A stretch of 64,000 nucleotides of DNA from 2-12-FULL-35-23 sp965196985. Its GTDB lineage: Bacteria > Pseudomonadota > Gammaproteobacteria > UBA12402. The DNA lies in the NCBI GenBank assembly GCA_965196985.1, contig CBDALO010000064.1, forward strand, positions 55,721-119,720, read 5' to 3'. The notes under the pieces were generated by a model. That model searched no databases, was not told the origin of the DNA, and was given only the letters and a program-made list of their open reading frames with translations. Every line of letters begins with the position of its first letter. Position 1 is the first letter of the stretch. Of this stretch, positions 52,816 through 62,394 are shown in pieces. The position numbers and the translations under genes are program-made.

Positions 52816-54812
52816 TGTGACAAGTTAACCTGCTCTTGTAGTTGGTTAATTAAGTCCCGAAGTTTAGCTGCTTCCTCAAACTCTAAATCCTGGGCATGCT
52901 GATACATTTTTTTCTCCAGCTTATCCATCTCTTTCATCAGTGCAGTCGCGCTAAGCTTTTTATACTGCTTATTTACTTCAGCTACTTTAGTTGGACCCCT
53001 AGACTTACTAGCACGCGCACCTTCCATTACATCCGCAATCTTCTTCTTTACTGAGCGAGGAGTAATATGATGAGCTTTATTAAAATCCAGCTGCCTGGCA
53101 CGACGCCGTTCAGTTTCATCTAACGCACGCTGCATTGAGCCAGTAATTTTATCCGCATAAAGAATTGCCTTACCTTCCACATTACGCGCCGCTCGTCCAA
53201 TAGTCTGAATTAGTGATTGAGTAGAACGCAGAAACCCCTCTTTATCAGCATCTAAAATTGCCACCAGTGACACTTCCGGCAAATCTAAACCTTCACGCAA
53301 TAAATTAATTCCCACTAAAACATCAAACTCACCTAACCGTAGGTCACGTAGAATCTCTACACGCTCAACCGTGTCAATATCTGAATGCAAGTAACGAACA
53401 CGAACACCATGTTCAGCAAAGTATTCAGTTAAATCCTCCGACATCCTTTTAGTTAAAGTTGTCACTAAGATTCGTTCGTTTCTACCTACACGTAAATTAA
53501 TCTCTGATAACAAATCATCAACTTGCGTAGCTACCGGCCTAATTTCTACAATCGGGTCAACCAACCCAGTTGGTCTAACCACTTGTTCAACGACTGCCGT
53601 TGAATGCTCAAACTCATAGGGGCCTGGTGTTGCTGAAACATAAATAGTTTGTGGTGAACGCGCAACAAACTCATCAAACTTCAGTGGACGGTTGTCTAAA
53701 GCAGAAGGTAGACGAAAACCATACTCCACCAAGGTTTCCTTCCTTGATCGATCACCACGGTACATACCATTTAACTGTGGCACTGTTACATGAGATTCAT
53801 CAATAATTAACAAAGCATCATCAGGCAAATAATCAAATAAAGTTGGCGGCGCTTCTCCCACTCCTCGTCCAGATAAATATCGAGAGTAATTCTCAACGCC
53901 GGAGCAATAACCCAACTCGTTCATCATCTCAATATCGTACATCGTTCGTTCACGCAAACGCTGTGCTTCTACTAACTTGTTTAAGTTATTTAAAACTTCC
54001 AAGCGCTCCGCTAACTCTTCCTTAATTTTTTCAATAGCTTCTAATACGCGCTCACGTGGCGTCACATAGTGTGTCTTAGGAAAAATTGTAATACGTGGCA
54101 CCTTCTGAATAATATGTCCCGTCAGCGGATCAAACGTGGCAATATTATCAATCTCATCACCAAACAGCTCCACTCGAACCACATCCTTGCTAGAATCAGC
54201 TGGAAAAATATCAATAACGTCACCTTTGACACGATAAGTACCACGATGTAGCTCAGTTTGATTGCGCTTATATTGCATTTCAGCCAACTGCCTAAGCAAG
54301 CGTCGCTGGTCAATAACCTCACCTCTAGACAGGTGCAATACCATTTGCAGATACAACTCTGGATCACCTAAACCATAAATTGAAGAAACTGTTGCTACGA
54401 TAATAGTGTCCTTACGTTCTAGAATAGCTTTAGTTGCTGACAAACGCATTTGTTCAACATGCTCATTAATCGAAGCATCTTTCTCTATAAAGGTATCACT
54501 TGATGGAACGTAAGCTTCAGGTTGATAGTAATCATAATAAGAGACAAAGTATTCCACCGAATTATGAGGAAAAAACTCTTTCATCTCACCATAAAGTTGC
54601 GCAGCAAGTGTTTTATTAGGTGCCAAAATCATTGCTGGTCGCTGCAAGTTAGCAATGACGTGCGCCATAGAAAAAGTTTTTCCCGATCCTGTTACACCTA
54701 ATAAAGTTTGATAGGCATAACCAGCTTGCAGGTTATCAGTTAATTCAGCAACAGCACTAGGCTGATCACCAGCTAACTTGAAAGGAGAAACAACTTGCAA
54801 AGGTTTATTCAT
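52812..54812 (-). CDS. uvrB: Excinuclease ABC subunit B
   Basis: A 666-residue helicase-like protein of nucleotide excision repair. Walker A GVTGSGKTFS is near residue 40, the beta-hairpin region YYDYYQPEAYVPSSDTFIEKD near residue 95, DESHV is motif II, TLTKRMSEDLTEY and QTIGRAARN are later helicase motifs, and a C-terminal UVR domain (LEKKMYQHAQDLEFEEAAKLRDLI) contacts UvrC. The ATG at 54812 gives MNKPLQVVSPFKLAGDQP, matching homologues; an open frame 50 codons further upstream is not homologous. The integrase-type IS at 54885 sits about 70 bases upstream and may have displaced the native promoter. Confidence 0.96.
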   Translation of the reverse strand: MNKPLQVVSPFKLAGDQPSAVAELTDNLQAGYAYQTLLGVTGSGKTFSMAHVIANLQRPAMILAPNKTLAAQLYGEMKEFFPHNSVEYFVSYYDYYQPEAYVPSSDTFIEKDASINEHVEQMRLSATKAILERKDTIIVATVSSIYGLGDPELYLQMVLHLSRGEVIDQRRLLRQLAEMQYKRNQTELHRGTYRVKGDVIDIFPADSSKDVVRVELFGDEIDNIATFDPLTGHIIQKVPRITIFPKTHYVTPRERVLEAIEKIKEELAERLEVLNNLNKLVEAQRLRERTMYDIEMMNELGYCSGVENYSRYLSGRGVGEAPPTLFDYLPDDALLIIDESHVTVPQLNGMYRGDRSRKETLVEYGFRLPSALDNRPLKFDEFVARSPQTIYVSATPGPYEFEHSTAVVEQVVRPTGLVDPIVEIRPVATQVDDLLSEINLRVGRNERILVTTLTKRMSEDLTEYFAEHGVRVRYLHSDIDTVERVEILRDLRLGEFDVLVGINLLREGLDLPEVSLVAILDADKEGFLRSTQSLIQTIGRAARNVEGKAILYADKITGSMQRALDETERRRARQLDFNKAHHITPRSVKKKIADVMEGARASKSRGPTKVAEVNKQYKKLSATALMKEMDKLEKKMYQHAQDLEFEEAAKLRDLINQLQEQVNLSQ

Positions 54813-55646
54813 AACAAGGAACATCTGAAGACTAAATGACCGCAAATTATAACGACCCATTCCCACAAAGCCAAGGTTAGTCTCTTCCAATGCAAGATGA
54901 GCCTGAAATAGCCCCCACTTTCCAATGCAAAGTGGGCCTGAAGTTGTTGCGTGATCGTTCATCCTATATGGATGAATATCAATATGAACGACATAGAATT
55001 AAACACACTTGCCCAGATTGAGCAATTTCTATCCTCATCAACCCAGCTTACCTTTGAAGCTACATCACGAGCAGAATCTTACCTATGGGTTACGAACACA
55101 TTAAAAAAATTTGCTTATTGCGGTATGTGCAAAAAGGACAAAGGATTGATTCGTGATTACCTGCAACGAATGACTGGTTACTCACGTTCACAAATTACTA
55201 GGCTAATTGCTCAGTATCAAAAGTCAGGAAAAGTTGTTGTTAAGCAACGATCACCTAGAAATAAGTTTAGCTTAATCTATACGCATGAGGATACTTGGTT
55301 GTTAGCTGAAACGGATCAGGTTCATCAAACGCTTAGCGGGCGTATCCGTTCAATATCAGCATGATTTGAAAATAATTCAAAAAGTTCTTGACAGCTTTTT
55401 CGTGCAAATTTGGAAATTTTATATTGGAATCATCGTGTGTCATAAAAGCATGATGTGCGCTCTATAACAACGCTGTATGCTCGGATTATTTTTTCATCGA
55501 TCAGGTTCATGGCTTAAAAATAATTTCAGCAGTACGGCCATCTGTGTGGGGAAAATTTACCTTTTCAAACCCGTGGTATACTCTTCCTATGAAAAAACAA
55601 CCTGACAAATCAGTTTTAGCCGATCTCATTGAGAGATTTAATAATA

Positions 55647-57115
55647 CTGAAAACTACCCAAAATTTAAATCAGCAAAATAATGCTGAAATATTGTGTAAA
55701 AATGACTATGCTTTGTCTTTTTAACAAGACTAACGAGATGAGTATAAATGTTAAACTTCGCCGATTACGCTGCCCCTCTTTTTTCAAAATTAACTGGGAA
55801 AGTTGTTTTAAAAAAATCTATCGACGATTGTAGGAAAGCTATTAACTGAAGGTAGTTGTAAGTTGTTCAGTTCATCAAAAGATAACAATGAGTATAAAAA
55901 GATGATTCGTACACTTACCGGTGAAAATAAAAGCACCGATTTAGATCCAATAAAAACAAATGATGTATTGCTAGAACAGAGCTGTGAAAAACTTTCACAC
56001 GCCAGTAAAATTGATGTTCTTCATGATCCTTCTGATATTAGAAAGCCACATAGCAAGCAAACTGAAAATCTAGGTAAAGTAAGGAGTCTGGACGGGGATA
56101 TTATCAATGGTTACAGCACGCATAACGCAGTTGCATTAGTACCTGGTGATAAGGCTGTGCATCTACTATCGCATGTAAGCTACAGCAATAAAGACCCTAA
56201 GTTTTTAAAAGCTGAGCATATTAAGAAAATAGAGGCTGGAAAGCCATTTGAGGGAGATAAAGAGGCCAAGAGTCTTTATGAATCTGGTGATTACTTTAAT
56301 AAAAAGCTGCTGTCTATTCGTGAAATAGAAAAAATAGGAATCTGCCTAAAATCAAAGAATGAAGATGCAACCATTACCCATATTCTAGATAGAGAGTTTG
56401 ATGATAATGACTATCTCTCACTAATTGATACAAACCTAGATCAAGACTTTATTATTCGCTCAAAAATAACAAGAACAATAGAAGGTAGAGGTGATGATGG
56501 TAAAAAGCTTAAGCTGATTAACGCTGATTTTGATGCTCAAGGCGAAAAGCAATTCCAAAAGTTAACAGTTGGAAAGAATTGCGTACAAGACGGAAAAATA
56601 ACTATTTATTTTGGAGAGTTTGAGAACTTCAATGCAATTAAAATCCAAATTACAGGCAGAGATGGTAGGAGAATTTTTAAGAATGACATGCTGCTATTAA
56701 CTAATAAAAAAGTAACGACTTTTGATGAGGCGTATGAGGTATACATAGCCTATCTATCTCGTGCGAAAATTGAATATGTTTTTAAATTTCTCAAGGAAGG
56801 ACTAGGCTGGGAAAATATGCAGATAAAAAATTTTAAAGGGATACAAAATCTACTGGCTGTATGTTTTTATGTGGCCTCATATTTGTATGAGATAGGTAAG
56901 GAAAAAGCTTATGACGATTACGCAATTATGCTAGCTAAATTAGGAGATGGTAAGGGCAAGGTGACACGACACTTTATTGCGAAGGGTATTAGAAAACTTC
57001 TAACGTATCACTTAGTAGAGCAATTTTTTAAAGAAAATAGTGTTTCTCAAGAAGAACAAAAAGAATTATCGAATTCAGTTCAGGTAGGGAGATAACAATT
57101 TTGGGTAGTTCTCAG
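55647..57115 (+). mobile_element. IS4-type element copy 3 (1469 bp)
   Basis: Same ends as copies 1 and 2. AATAATA is duplicated at 55640-55646 and 57116-57122. It inserted in the N-terminal coding part of the outer IS66-type transposase. Confidence 0.94.
55863..57095 (+). CDS. IS4-family transposase (copy 3)
   Basis: The main 410-residue frame is identical in translation to copy 2, with YREK intact. The 33-codon out-of-frame N-terminal piece precedes it as in the other copies (ATG at about 55748). Starting at TTG alone, the protein would lack the usual IS4 N-terminal helices. Confidence 0.85.
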   Translation: MFSSSKDNNEYKKMIRTLTGENKSTDLDPIKTNDVLLEQSCEKLSHASKIDVLHDPSDIRKPHSKQTENLGKVRSLDGDIINGYSTHNAVALVPGDKAVHLLSHVSYSNKDPKFLKAEHIKKIEAGKPFEGDKEAKSLYESGDYFNKKLLSIREIEKIGICLKSKNEDATITHILDREFDDNDYLSLIDTNLDQDFIIRSKITRTIEGRGDDGKKLKLINADFDAQGEKQFQKLTVGKNCVQDGKITIYFGEFENFNAIKIQITGRDGRRIFKNDMLLLTNKKVTTFDEAYEVYIAYLSRAKIEYVFKFLKEGLGWENMQIKNFKGIQNLLAVCFYVASYLYEIGKEKAYDDYAIMLAKLGDGKGKVTRHFIAKGIRKLLTYHLVEQFFKENSVSQEEQKELSNSVQVGR

Positions 57116-57985
57116 AATAATACTGTTACACCAACAGCACTAGAAACAGATTTTAGCAATGTATGTGAAAGTCAGGCTGAGAAAATCATAAAGCTAGAAG
57201 ACAAGGTGCAATCGTTAAATAACGCATTAAATAAATATAAAGGTGAGCAAGGAAAGCCTAATGTTAGAAAGCAAACGCGCGCTAACAAGGACAAGGATCA
57301 TTCCTCCGAGAAGGATAGAAAAGGAAATAAAACTAGAAAGCCAAAATCTAGTAAAAAAAATCTCGAAGTCTCTAATACAGTGACACTAACAATTAATCCA
57401 GATTCGTTGCCCAGCGATGCTGTGCCAAATGGCTCTAAGAAAACACTTATCCAGGATATAAAAATTGCTGCTAATAACACTCTTTTTTTGCGCCAACAAT
57501 ATTACTCCCCTTCTGAAAACAAACACTATACAGCATCTCTGCCAACTGGTTATGAGGGCCAGTTCGGCCCTACTATTAAAAGCTGGACAAGCTTCCTAAA
57601 TACTCAAGGTGGTATGACGCTAGAAAGCCTTGAGACATTTTATAAAACCGCCAACATAGATATTAGTAAATCAACCATCCATAGCTTCACAATTAAAACA
57701 CCTACGATACTTGAGCCCGAGAAGGTAGAAGTTGTGAAGGCAGGTTTACAATCCACGAACTACCAGCACCTAGATGACACCAACGCTAGAGAGGATGGGA
57801 AAAACCGTTATGTTAATGTATTGGGTAATGAGTATTATTCAGCTTACTTTACGCTGACCAGTAAAAGTCGATTAAGCGTCATTGAAATGTTAAGCAAAGA
57901 CCACTTTGGGTTCACATTAAATGAGGCCGCTTTTAATTTACTGGCTACTATGAACTTACCCCACAAGGTAATCGAAAGCTTAAAG

Positions 57986-59932
57986 GTATCCGTTCAATAT
58001 CAGCATGATTTGAAAATAATTCAAAAAGTTCTTGACAGCTTTTTCGTGCAAATTTGGAAATTTTATATTGGAATCATCGTGTGTCATAAAAGCATGATGT
58101 GCGCTCTATAACAACGCTGTATGCTCGGATTATTTTTTCATCGATCAGGTTCATGGCTTAAAAATAATTTCAGCAGTACGGCCATCTGTGTGGGGAAAAT
58201 TTACCTTTTCAAACCCGTGGTATACTCTTCCTATGAAAAAACAACCTGACAAATCAGTTTTAGCCGATCTCATTGAGAGATTTAATAATACTGTTACACC
58301 AACAGCACTAGAAACAGATTTTAGCAATGTATGTGAAAGTCAGGCTGAGAAAATCATAAAGCTAGAAGACAAGGTGCAATCGTTAAATAACGCATTAAAT
58401 AAATATAAAGGTGAGCAAGGAAAGCCTAATGTTAGAAAGCAAACGCGCGCTAACAAGGACAAGGATCATTCCTCCGAGAAGGATAGAAAAGGAAATAAAA
58501 CCAATAAAACTAGAAAGCCAAAATCTAGTAAAAAAAATCTCGAAGTCTCTAATACAGTGACACTAACAATTAATCCAGATTCGTTGCCCAGCGATGCTGT
58601 GCCAAATGGCTCTAAGAAAACACTTATCCAGGATATAAAAATTGCTGCTAATAACACTCTTTTTTTGCGCCAACAATATTACTCCCCTTCTGAAAACAAA
58701 CACTATACAGCACCTCTGCCAACTGGTTATGAGGGCCAGTTCGGCCCTACTATTAAAAGCTGGACAAGCTTCCTAAATACTCAAGGTGGTATGACGCTAG
58801 AAAGCCTTGAGACATTTTATAAAACCGCCAACATAGATATTAGTAAATCAACCATCCATAGCTTCACAATTAAAACACCTACGATACTTGAGCCCGAGAA
58901 GGTAGAAGTTGTGAAGGCAGGTTTACAATCCACGAACTACCAGCACCTAGATGACACCAACGCTAGAGAGGATGGGAAAAACCGTTATGTTAATGTATTG
59001 GGTAATGAGTATTATTCAGCTTACTTTACGCTGACCAGTAAAAGTCGATTAAGCGTCATTGAAATGTTAAGCAAAGACCACTTTGGGTTCACATTAAATG
59101 AGGCCGCTTTTAATTTACTGGCTACTATGAACTTACCCCACAAGGTAATCGAAAGCTTAAAGGTATTTCACTCATCGACTATCTTAAACAGTAAGGAGCT
59201 GGAAGTTATTCTTGATAAGGTATTAGGTGATAAAAAATTTCCAAAATATAGAAAGCTGATTACTGATGCGGCAGCTATCTCAACATATAGAAAGAGTCCT
59301 TATGCGATAGAAACACTCATTACCGATGATGCGCCACAGTTTAAGCTCATTACTGAATCACTCGCCTTGTGCTGGGTTCATGAGGGTAGGCATTATAAAA
59401 AGCTGACGCCAATTTTTAAGAAGCACCAAGACTCTGTTGACAGCTTCTTGGATAGGTTTTGGGATTATTATCATAAGCTCATTGAATATAAAAAGAACCC
59501 AGGGCAAGATGAGATAGATAAGCTATCCAATGAGTTTACTGAGTTATTCTCAACAATCACTGGCTACGAGAAACTAGATAAACAAATTGAGCTCACCTTA
59601 AAAAAGAAAAGGCAGCTATTGTTAGTGCTGGAAAAGCCAGAGCTTCCTCTACATAACAATCCAGCAGAGTTGATGGCTCGGAAGCAGGCTAGAATGCGCG
59701 ATGTACACCTTCATACTATGAGTGAAGAAGGAACGAAAGCTAAGGATACAATGGTTACAATTACTGAGACATGTAAAAAGCTAGCAGTTAATGTCTTCGA
59801 TTATATATATGACAGAATTACAAAAAACTATTCTATGCCTTCGCTAGCGGAATTAATTACCATCCGCTCATCACAGGCGCAGTAAACTAAAGAGAGCGCA
59901 GCATGAGCATCATGCTGAAATAAGACGGATAC
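57986..59932 (+). mobile_element. IS66-type element, complete (inner copy, 1947 bp)
   Basis: Full-length element with both ends. Its left flank is the IS66-internal GCTTAAAG and its right flank is the outer element's TAGCGGGC. The flanks therefore do not match each other, the key evidence for the recombination event. Confidence 0.92.
58233..59885 (+). CDS. IS66-family transposase, single-ORF type (inner copy)
   Basis: An intact 550-residue transposase, identical in translation to copy b at 34346-35998 as far as I can see, including KKLTPIFKK. The frame opens 15 codons earlier at 58188 without a better start. Confidence 0.9.
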   Translation: MKKQPDKSVLADLIERFNNTVTPTALETDFSNVCESQAEKIIKLEDKVQSLNNALNKYKGEQGKPNVRKQTRANKDKDHSSEKDRKGNKTNKTRKPKSSKKNLEVSNTVTLTINPDSLPSDAVPNGSKKTLIQDIKIAANNTLFLRQQYYSPSENKHYTAPLPTGYEGQFGPTIKSWTSFLNTQGGMTLESLETFYKTANIDISKSTIHSFTIKTPTILEPEKVEVVKAGLQSTNYQHLDDTNAREDGKNRYVNVLGNEYYSAYFTLTSKSRLSVIEMLSKDHFGFTLNEAAFNLLATMNLPHKVIESLKVFHSSTILNSKELEVILDKVLGDKKFPKYRKLITDAAAISTYRKSPYAIETLITDDAPQFKLITESLALCWVHEGRHYKKLTPIFKKHQDSVDSFLDRFWDYYHKLIEYKKNPGQDEIDKLSNEFTELFSTITGYEKLDKQIELTLKKKRQLLLVLEKPELPLHNNPAELMARKQARMRDVHLHTMSEEGTKAKDTMVTITETCKKLAVNVFDYIYDRITKNYSMPSLAELITIRSSQAQ

Positions 59933-60622
59933 TAGCGGGCCTACCACAAAAAAACTTTGCGAGAGAGCCTTTCATTTGTTTGGAGATAAGCGTTATGCGC
60001 GTCTTGCTTTTATCTCAGTCTCTCATCTTTACAATCTTCGACAAACTGAAACCTACCAGCGCAAACGGCGACACTTTAATAAAACTAAAGCAACGCAGGT
60101 TTCTATTGGTGAAAGGCGAAAACCAACTCCAGAGGGTAGGCCTGGCTTTATACGTATTGATACAGTGCACCAAGGAGATATGGATAAAATCAAGGGTGTT
60201 TATCATATTAATGCTGTTGACGAGGTGACACAGATGGAAGTAGTCTGCGCTGTTGAAAAAATTAGTGAGGCTTACTTAATCCCTGTCTTAGAGCAAATAA
60301 TCGATACCTTTCCATTTAAAGTGTTAGGCCTACATGCTGATAATGGCTCAGAGTACATTAATCAGCATGTAGCTAAACTATTGCAAAAGTTATTTATTGA
60401 ACTCACTAAATCGAGGCCAAGGCATAGTAATGACAACGGTTTGGTGGAAAGTAAAAATGGCTCGGTTGTTAGAAAGCATTTTGGCTACATACATATTCAA
60501 CAACGTTTTGCCCCGCAAATTAATGAATTCTATAACCAGCATTTTAACGACTATATTAATTTTCACAGACCTTGTTACTTCCCTGTAACCAGCATTAATA
60601 GCAAGGGTAAGCAAACTAAACT

Positions 60623-62009
60623 GGGTGCTGCCTTTATATAATGTAGAATATATAGCATAATATACACTTTAACATGATGAAGGATGGTGTTTGGATGTCA
60701 GCTAGAATTATCTCTGATGAAAATAATGAATTAACTATTGAACTCAAGCTTCCACTAAAAGGATCCATGCTTGAATGTGAGGACGCAATTCTTGATGGGC
60801 TTAATGAGGTTGGAACATTAGCCACTGAAAAAGCTTTAAGTAAGTTTGATGCAGATGGCTCTCCTATCCATGTTGGAAAAATAAAGCTAACAGCACGAAG
60901 TAGAGATGAAGCAAATTACCAAACGCCTTATGGAGTTGCTCGAGTTAAGCGTTATGTTTATCAAACCTCTAAAGGCGGGAAGATCTTTTGTCCTTTAGAA
61001 GATAAGGCTAGAATTATCCAAGGATCAACACCGCGATTTGCAAAAATAATCTCACATAAATACTCAAACTTACCTGCTCCTAGTGTTATTGATGATCTCA
61101 AGGTCAATCATAACTGTAAAATCTCACATTCATACTTGCAACGGGCAACTGATTTTATTGGCGGTATTGCACAAGCCAAAGAGGCTGAGTGGGAATATGA
61201 AGAGCCAAAGCTTGATGCAGGCGTTGAGATGCTAAGCATTAGCTTAGATGGTGCATATGTCCTCACCGTTGATGATGGTTATAGAGAGAGCATGGTTGGA
61301 ACTATTTCCATGTATGATAAGCATGGTGAACGCCTGCACACAACCTACGTTGCAGCATCACCAGAATATGGAAAAGATGAATTCTTTAATAGGCTTGAAA
61401 AGGAAATAAAGCTGAAAAAAAAATATTACCCTGATGCTAAAACAATTGGCGTTGCTGATGGAGCAAAAAATAATTGGCCATTTCTAAAAAAACATACTGA
61501 TACGCAAATTTTAGATTTTTGGCATGCAACTGAATATCTCGGCGAAGCATCAAGGGCAATATTTACCAAAAAATCTGAAAGAGATGAGCGTGATGTTTGG
61601 CTCGAAGAGCGATGTCATGATTTAAAGCACAAGAAAGGTGCGGCAGGTAGAATACTTGCTGAGCTTAAAGAGCATGTAAATAAAAAACTGAATAAATCGC
61701 TTAGAGAAAAGCTAGAAGGAACAATTACGTATTTTGAAAATAATATTAAAGAAAAGCGAATGTCGTATCATAATTTGATTAAGCAGAATGCACCAATTGG
61801 CTCTGGCGTCACTGAAGCAGCATGTAAAACAATTGTTAAACAAAGATTAGGCGGATCAGGAATGCGCTGGAAAGACAAGGGAATGAAAATTGTTTTATGC
61901 TTGAGAACACTAGTAAAGACTAAAGGAAGATGGGATCAGTTTTGGGAGAAGGTTATTGATTTTGGCGTGCCAGCAGTAATATAGCCTACATTATATAGAG
62001 GCAGCACCC
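60623..62009 (+). mobile_element. ISKra4-type element copy 1 (1387 bp)
   Basis: The ends GGGTGCTGCCTTTATATAAT and, on the opposite strand, GGGTGCTGCCTCTATATAAT form the inverted repeat. ACTAAACT is duplicated at 60615-60622 and 62010-62017. It interrupts the rve-type transposase. Confidence 0.93.
60695..61984 (+). CDS. ISKra4-family transposase
   Basis: A 429-residue transposase with an N-terminal part containing RSRDEANYQTPYGVARVKRYVYQTSKGGKIFCPLE, then the DDE core with SISLDGAYVLT (Asp), IGVADGAKNNW (Asp), LDFWHATEYL and APIGSGVTEAACKTIVKQRLGGSGMRW (Glu), the hallmark of ISKra4. The ATG at 60695 is preferred because it is conserved in copy 2 at 63746; two ATGs upstream (60674, 60677) are not. 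The frame is intact. Confidence 0.88.
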   Translation: MSARIISDENNELTIELKLPLKGSMLECEDAILDGLNEVGTLATEKALSKFDADGSPIHVGKIKLTARSRDEANYQTPYGVARVKRYVYQTSKGGKIFCPLEDKARIIQGSTPRFAKIISHKYSNLPAPSVIDDLKVNHNCKISHSYLQRATDFIGGIAQAKEAEWEYEEPKLDAGVEMLSISLDGAYVLTVDDGYRESMVGTISMYDKHGERLHTTYVAASPEYGKDEFFNRLEKEIKLKKKYYPDAKTIGVADGAKNNWPFLKKHTDTQILDFWHATEYLGEASRAIFTKKSERDERDVWLEERCHDLKHKKGAAGRILAELKEHVNKKLNKSLREKLEGTITYFENNIKEKRMSYHNLIKQNAPIGSGVTEAACKTIVKQRLGGSGMRWKDKGMKIVLCLRTLVKTKGRWDQFWEKVIDFGVPAVI

Positions 62010-62394
62010 ACTAAACTTTACCCTTACGAGGCCATTATGACTCCTTACGAAAAGTTCAAATCAATTGAAAATGCTGAGCAGTATTTAAAGGAAAATGAAA
62101 CCTTTGAACGACTAGATAAATTAGCGTATTCTCTGACTGATCATGAATCTGCACAAAAGATGCAGGAAGCAAAGAAGACGTTATTTGAGAAAATAACAAA
62201 AGAGCAAATAGCTGATACTATCAGCACTGAAGACTAACCGATGGACCATCATGGTGACATCTGTTCAGATGCTGCTTCAGGCTCATCTTACGATTGGAAT
62301 ATACTGGTTTAGGTTTACACCTGTATATAGTGTGGTTTTCAAGCAAGGACATTCATGGTAAGGTCTGCTCAGTTGTAATGATAAGGATCTTAAA

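Larger units (their letters stand above)
55589..57985 (+). pseudogene. Truncated IS66-type transposase (outer copy)
   Basis: It starts with the same MKKQPDKSVLADL codons as other copies, is interrupted after 19 codons by IS4-type copy 3 (AATAATA duplicated), resumes at 57123, and is cut at ESLKV by the second IS66 element. A nine-base deletion removes one Asn-Lys-Thr unit (GNKTRK instead of GNKTNKTRK) and one Pro-to-Ser change occurs (TASLPTG). Not functional. Confidence 0.88.
55342..59932 (+). mobile_element. Recombined block of two IS66-type elements with IS4-type copy 3
   Basis: The block starts GTATCCGTTCAATATCAGCA at 55342 and ends with an IS66-type right end at 59932, flanked by TAGCGGGC (55334-55341 and 59933-59940). 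Inside, the first element is only the 5' 1168 bp (plus the IS4-type element) and is joined at GCTTAAAG (57978-57985) to a second, complete 1947-bp element. The expected second GCTTAAAG and the 3' part of the first element are missing. This fits insertion of one IS66 copy into another followed by homologous recombination deleting the duplicated 3' ends. Confidence 0.85.
54951..62237 (+). pseudogene. rve-type DDE transposase split in three
   Basis: Pieces 54951-55341, 59941-60622 and 62018-62237 join in frame across the duplications TAGCGGGC and ACTAAACT into one protein of about 430 residues. The N-terminus has a helix-turn-helix (DYLQRMTGYSRSQITRLIAQY). The core has RIDTVHQGD (first Asp), GLHADNGSEYIN (second Asp) and HSNDNGLVESKNG (Glu). 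The C-terminal part has YPYEAIMTPYEKF and a helical tail. The catalytic residues are present, so it was probably functional before the insertions. Family is IS481/IS3-like by pattern. Confidence 0.85.
54885..62299 (+). mobile_element. Integrase-type (rve) IS element, broken by two other elements
   Basis: The ends TTCCAATGCAAGATGAGCCT (54885) and, on the opposite strand, TTCCAATCGTAAGATGAGCCT (from 62299) form the inverted repeat. The left end repeats the motif as TTCCAATGCAAAGTGGGCCT at about 54923. Removing the IS66-type block, the ISKra4-type element and their duplications leaves about 1.42 kb with one gene. I could not identify a target duplication, so the outermost bases may be slightly off. 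It lies between uvrB and the aminotransferase gene. Confidence 0.75.

Noticed and set aside
54813..54962. 50-codon N-terminal extension of UvrB
   Set aside because: No homology to UvrB, overlaps the end of the rve-type IS; UvrB proteins begin near MNKPLQVVSPFKLAGDQP.
60015..60825. Several 60-75 codon frames in both strands around the rve-type transposase
   Set aside because: Shadows of the transposase pieces and of the ISKra4-type start.
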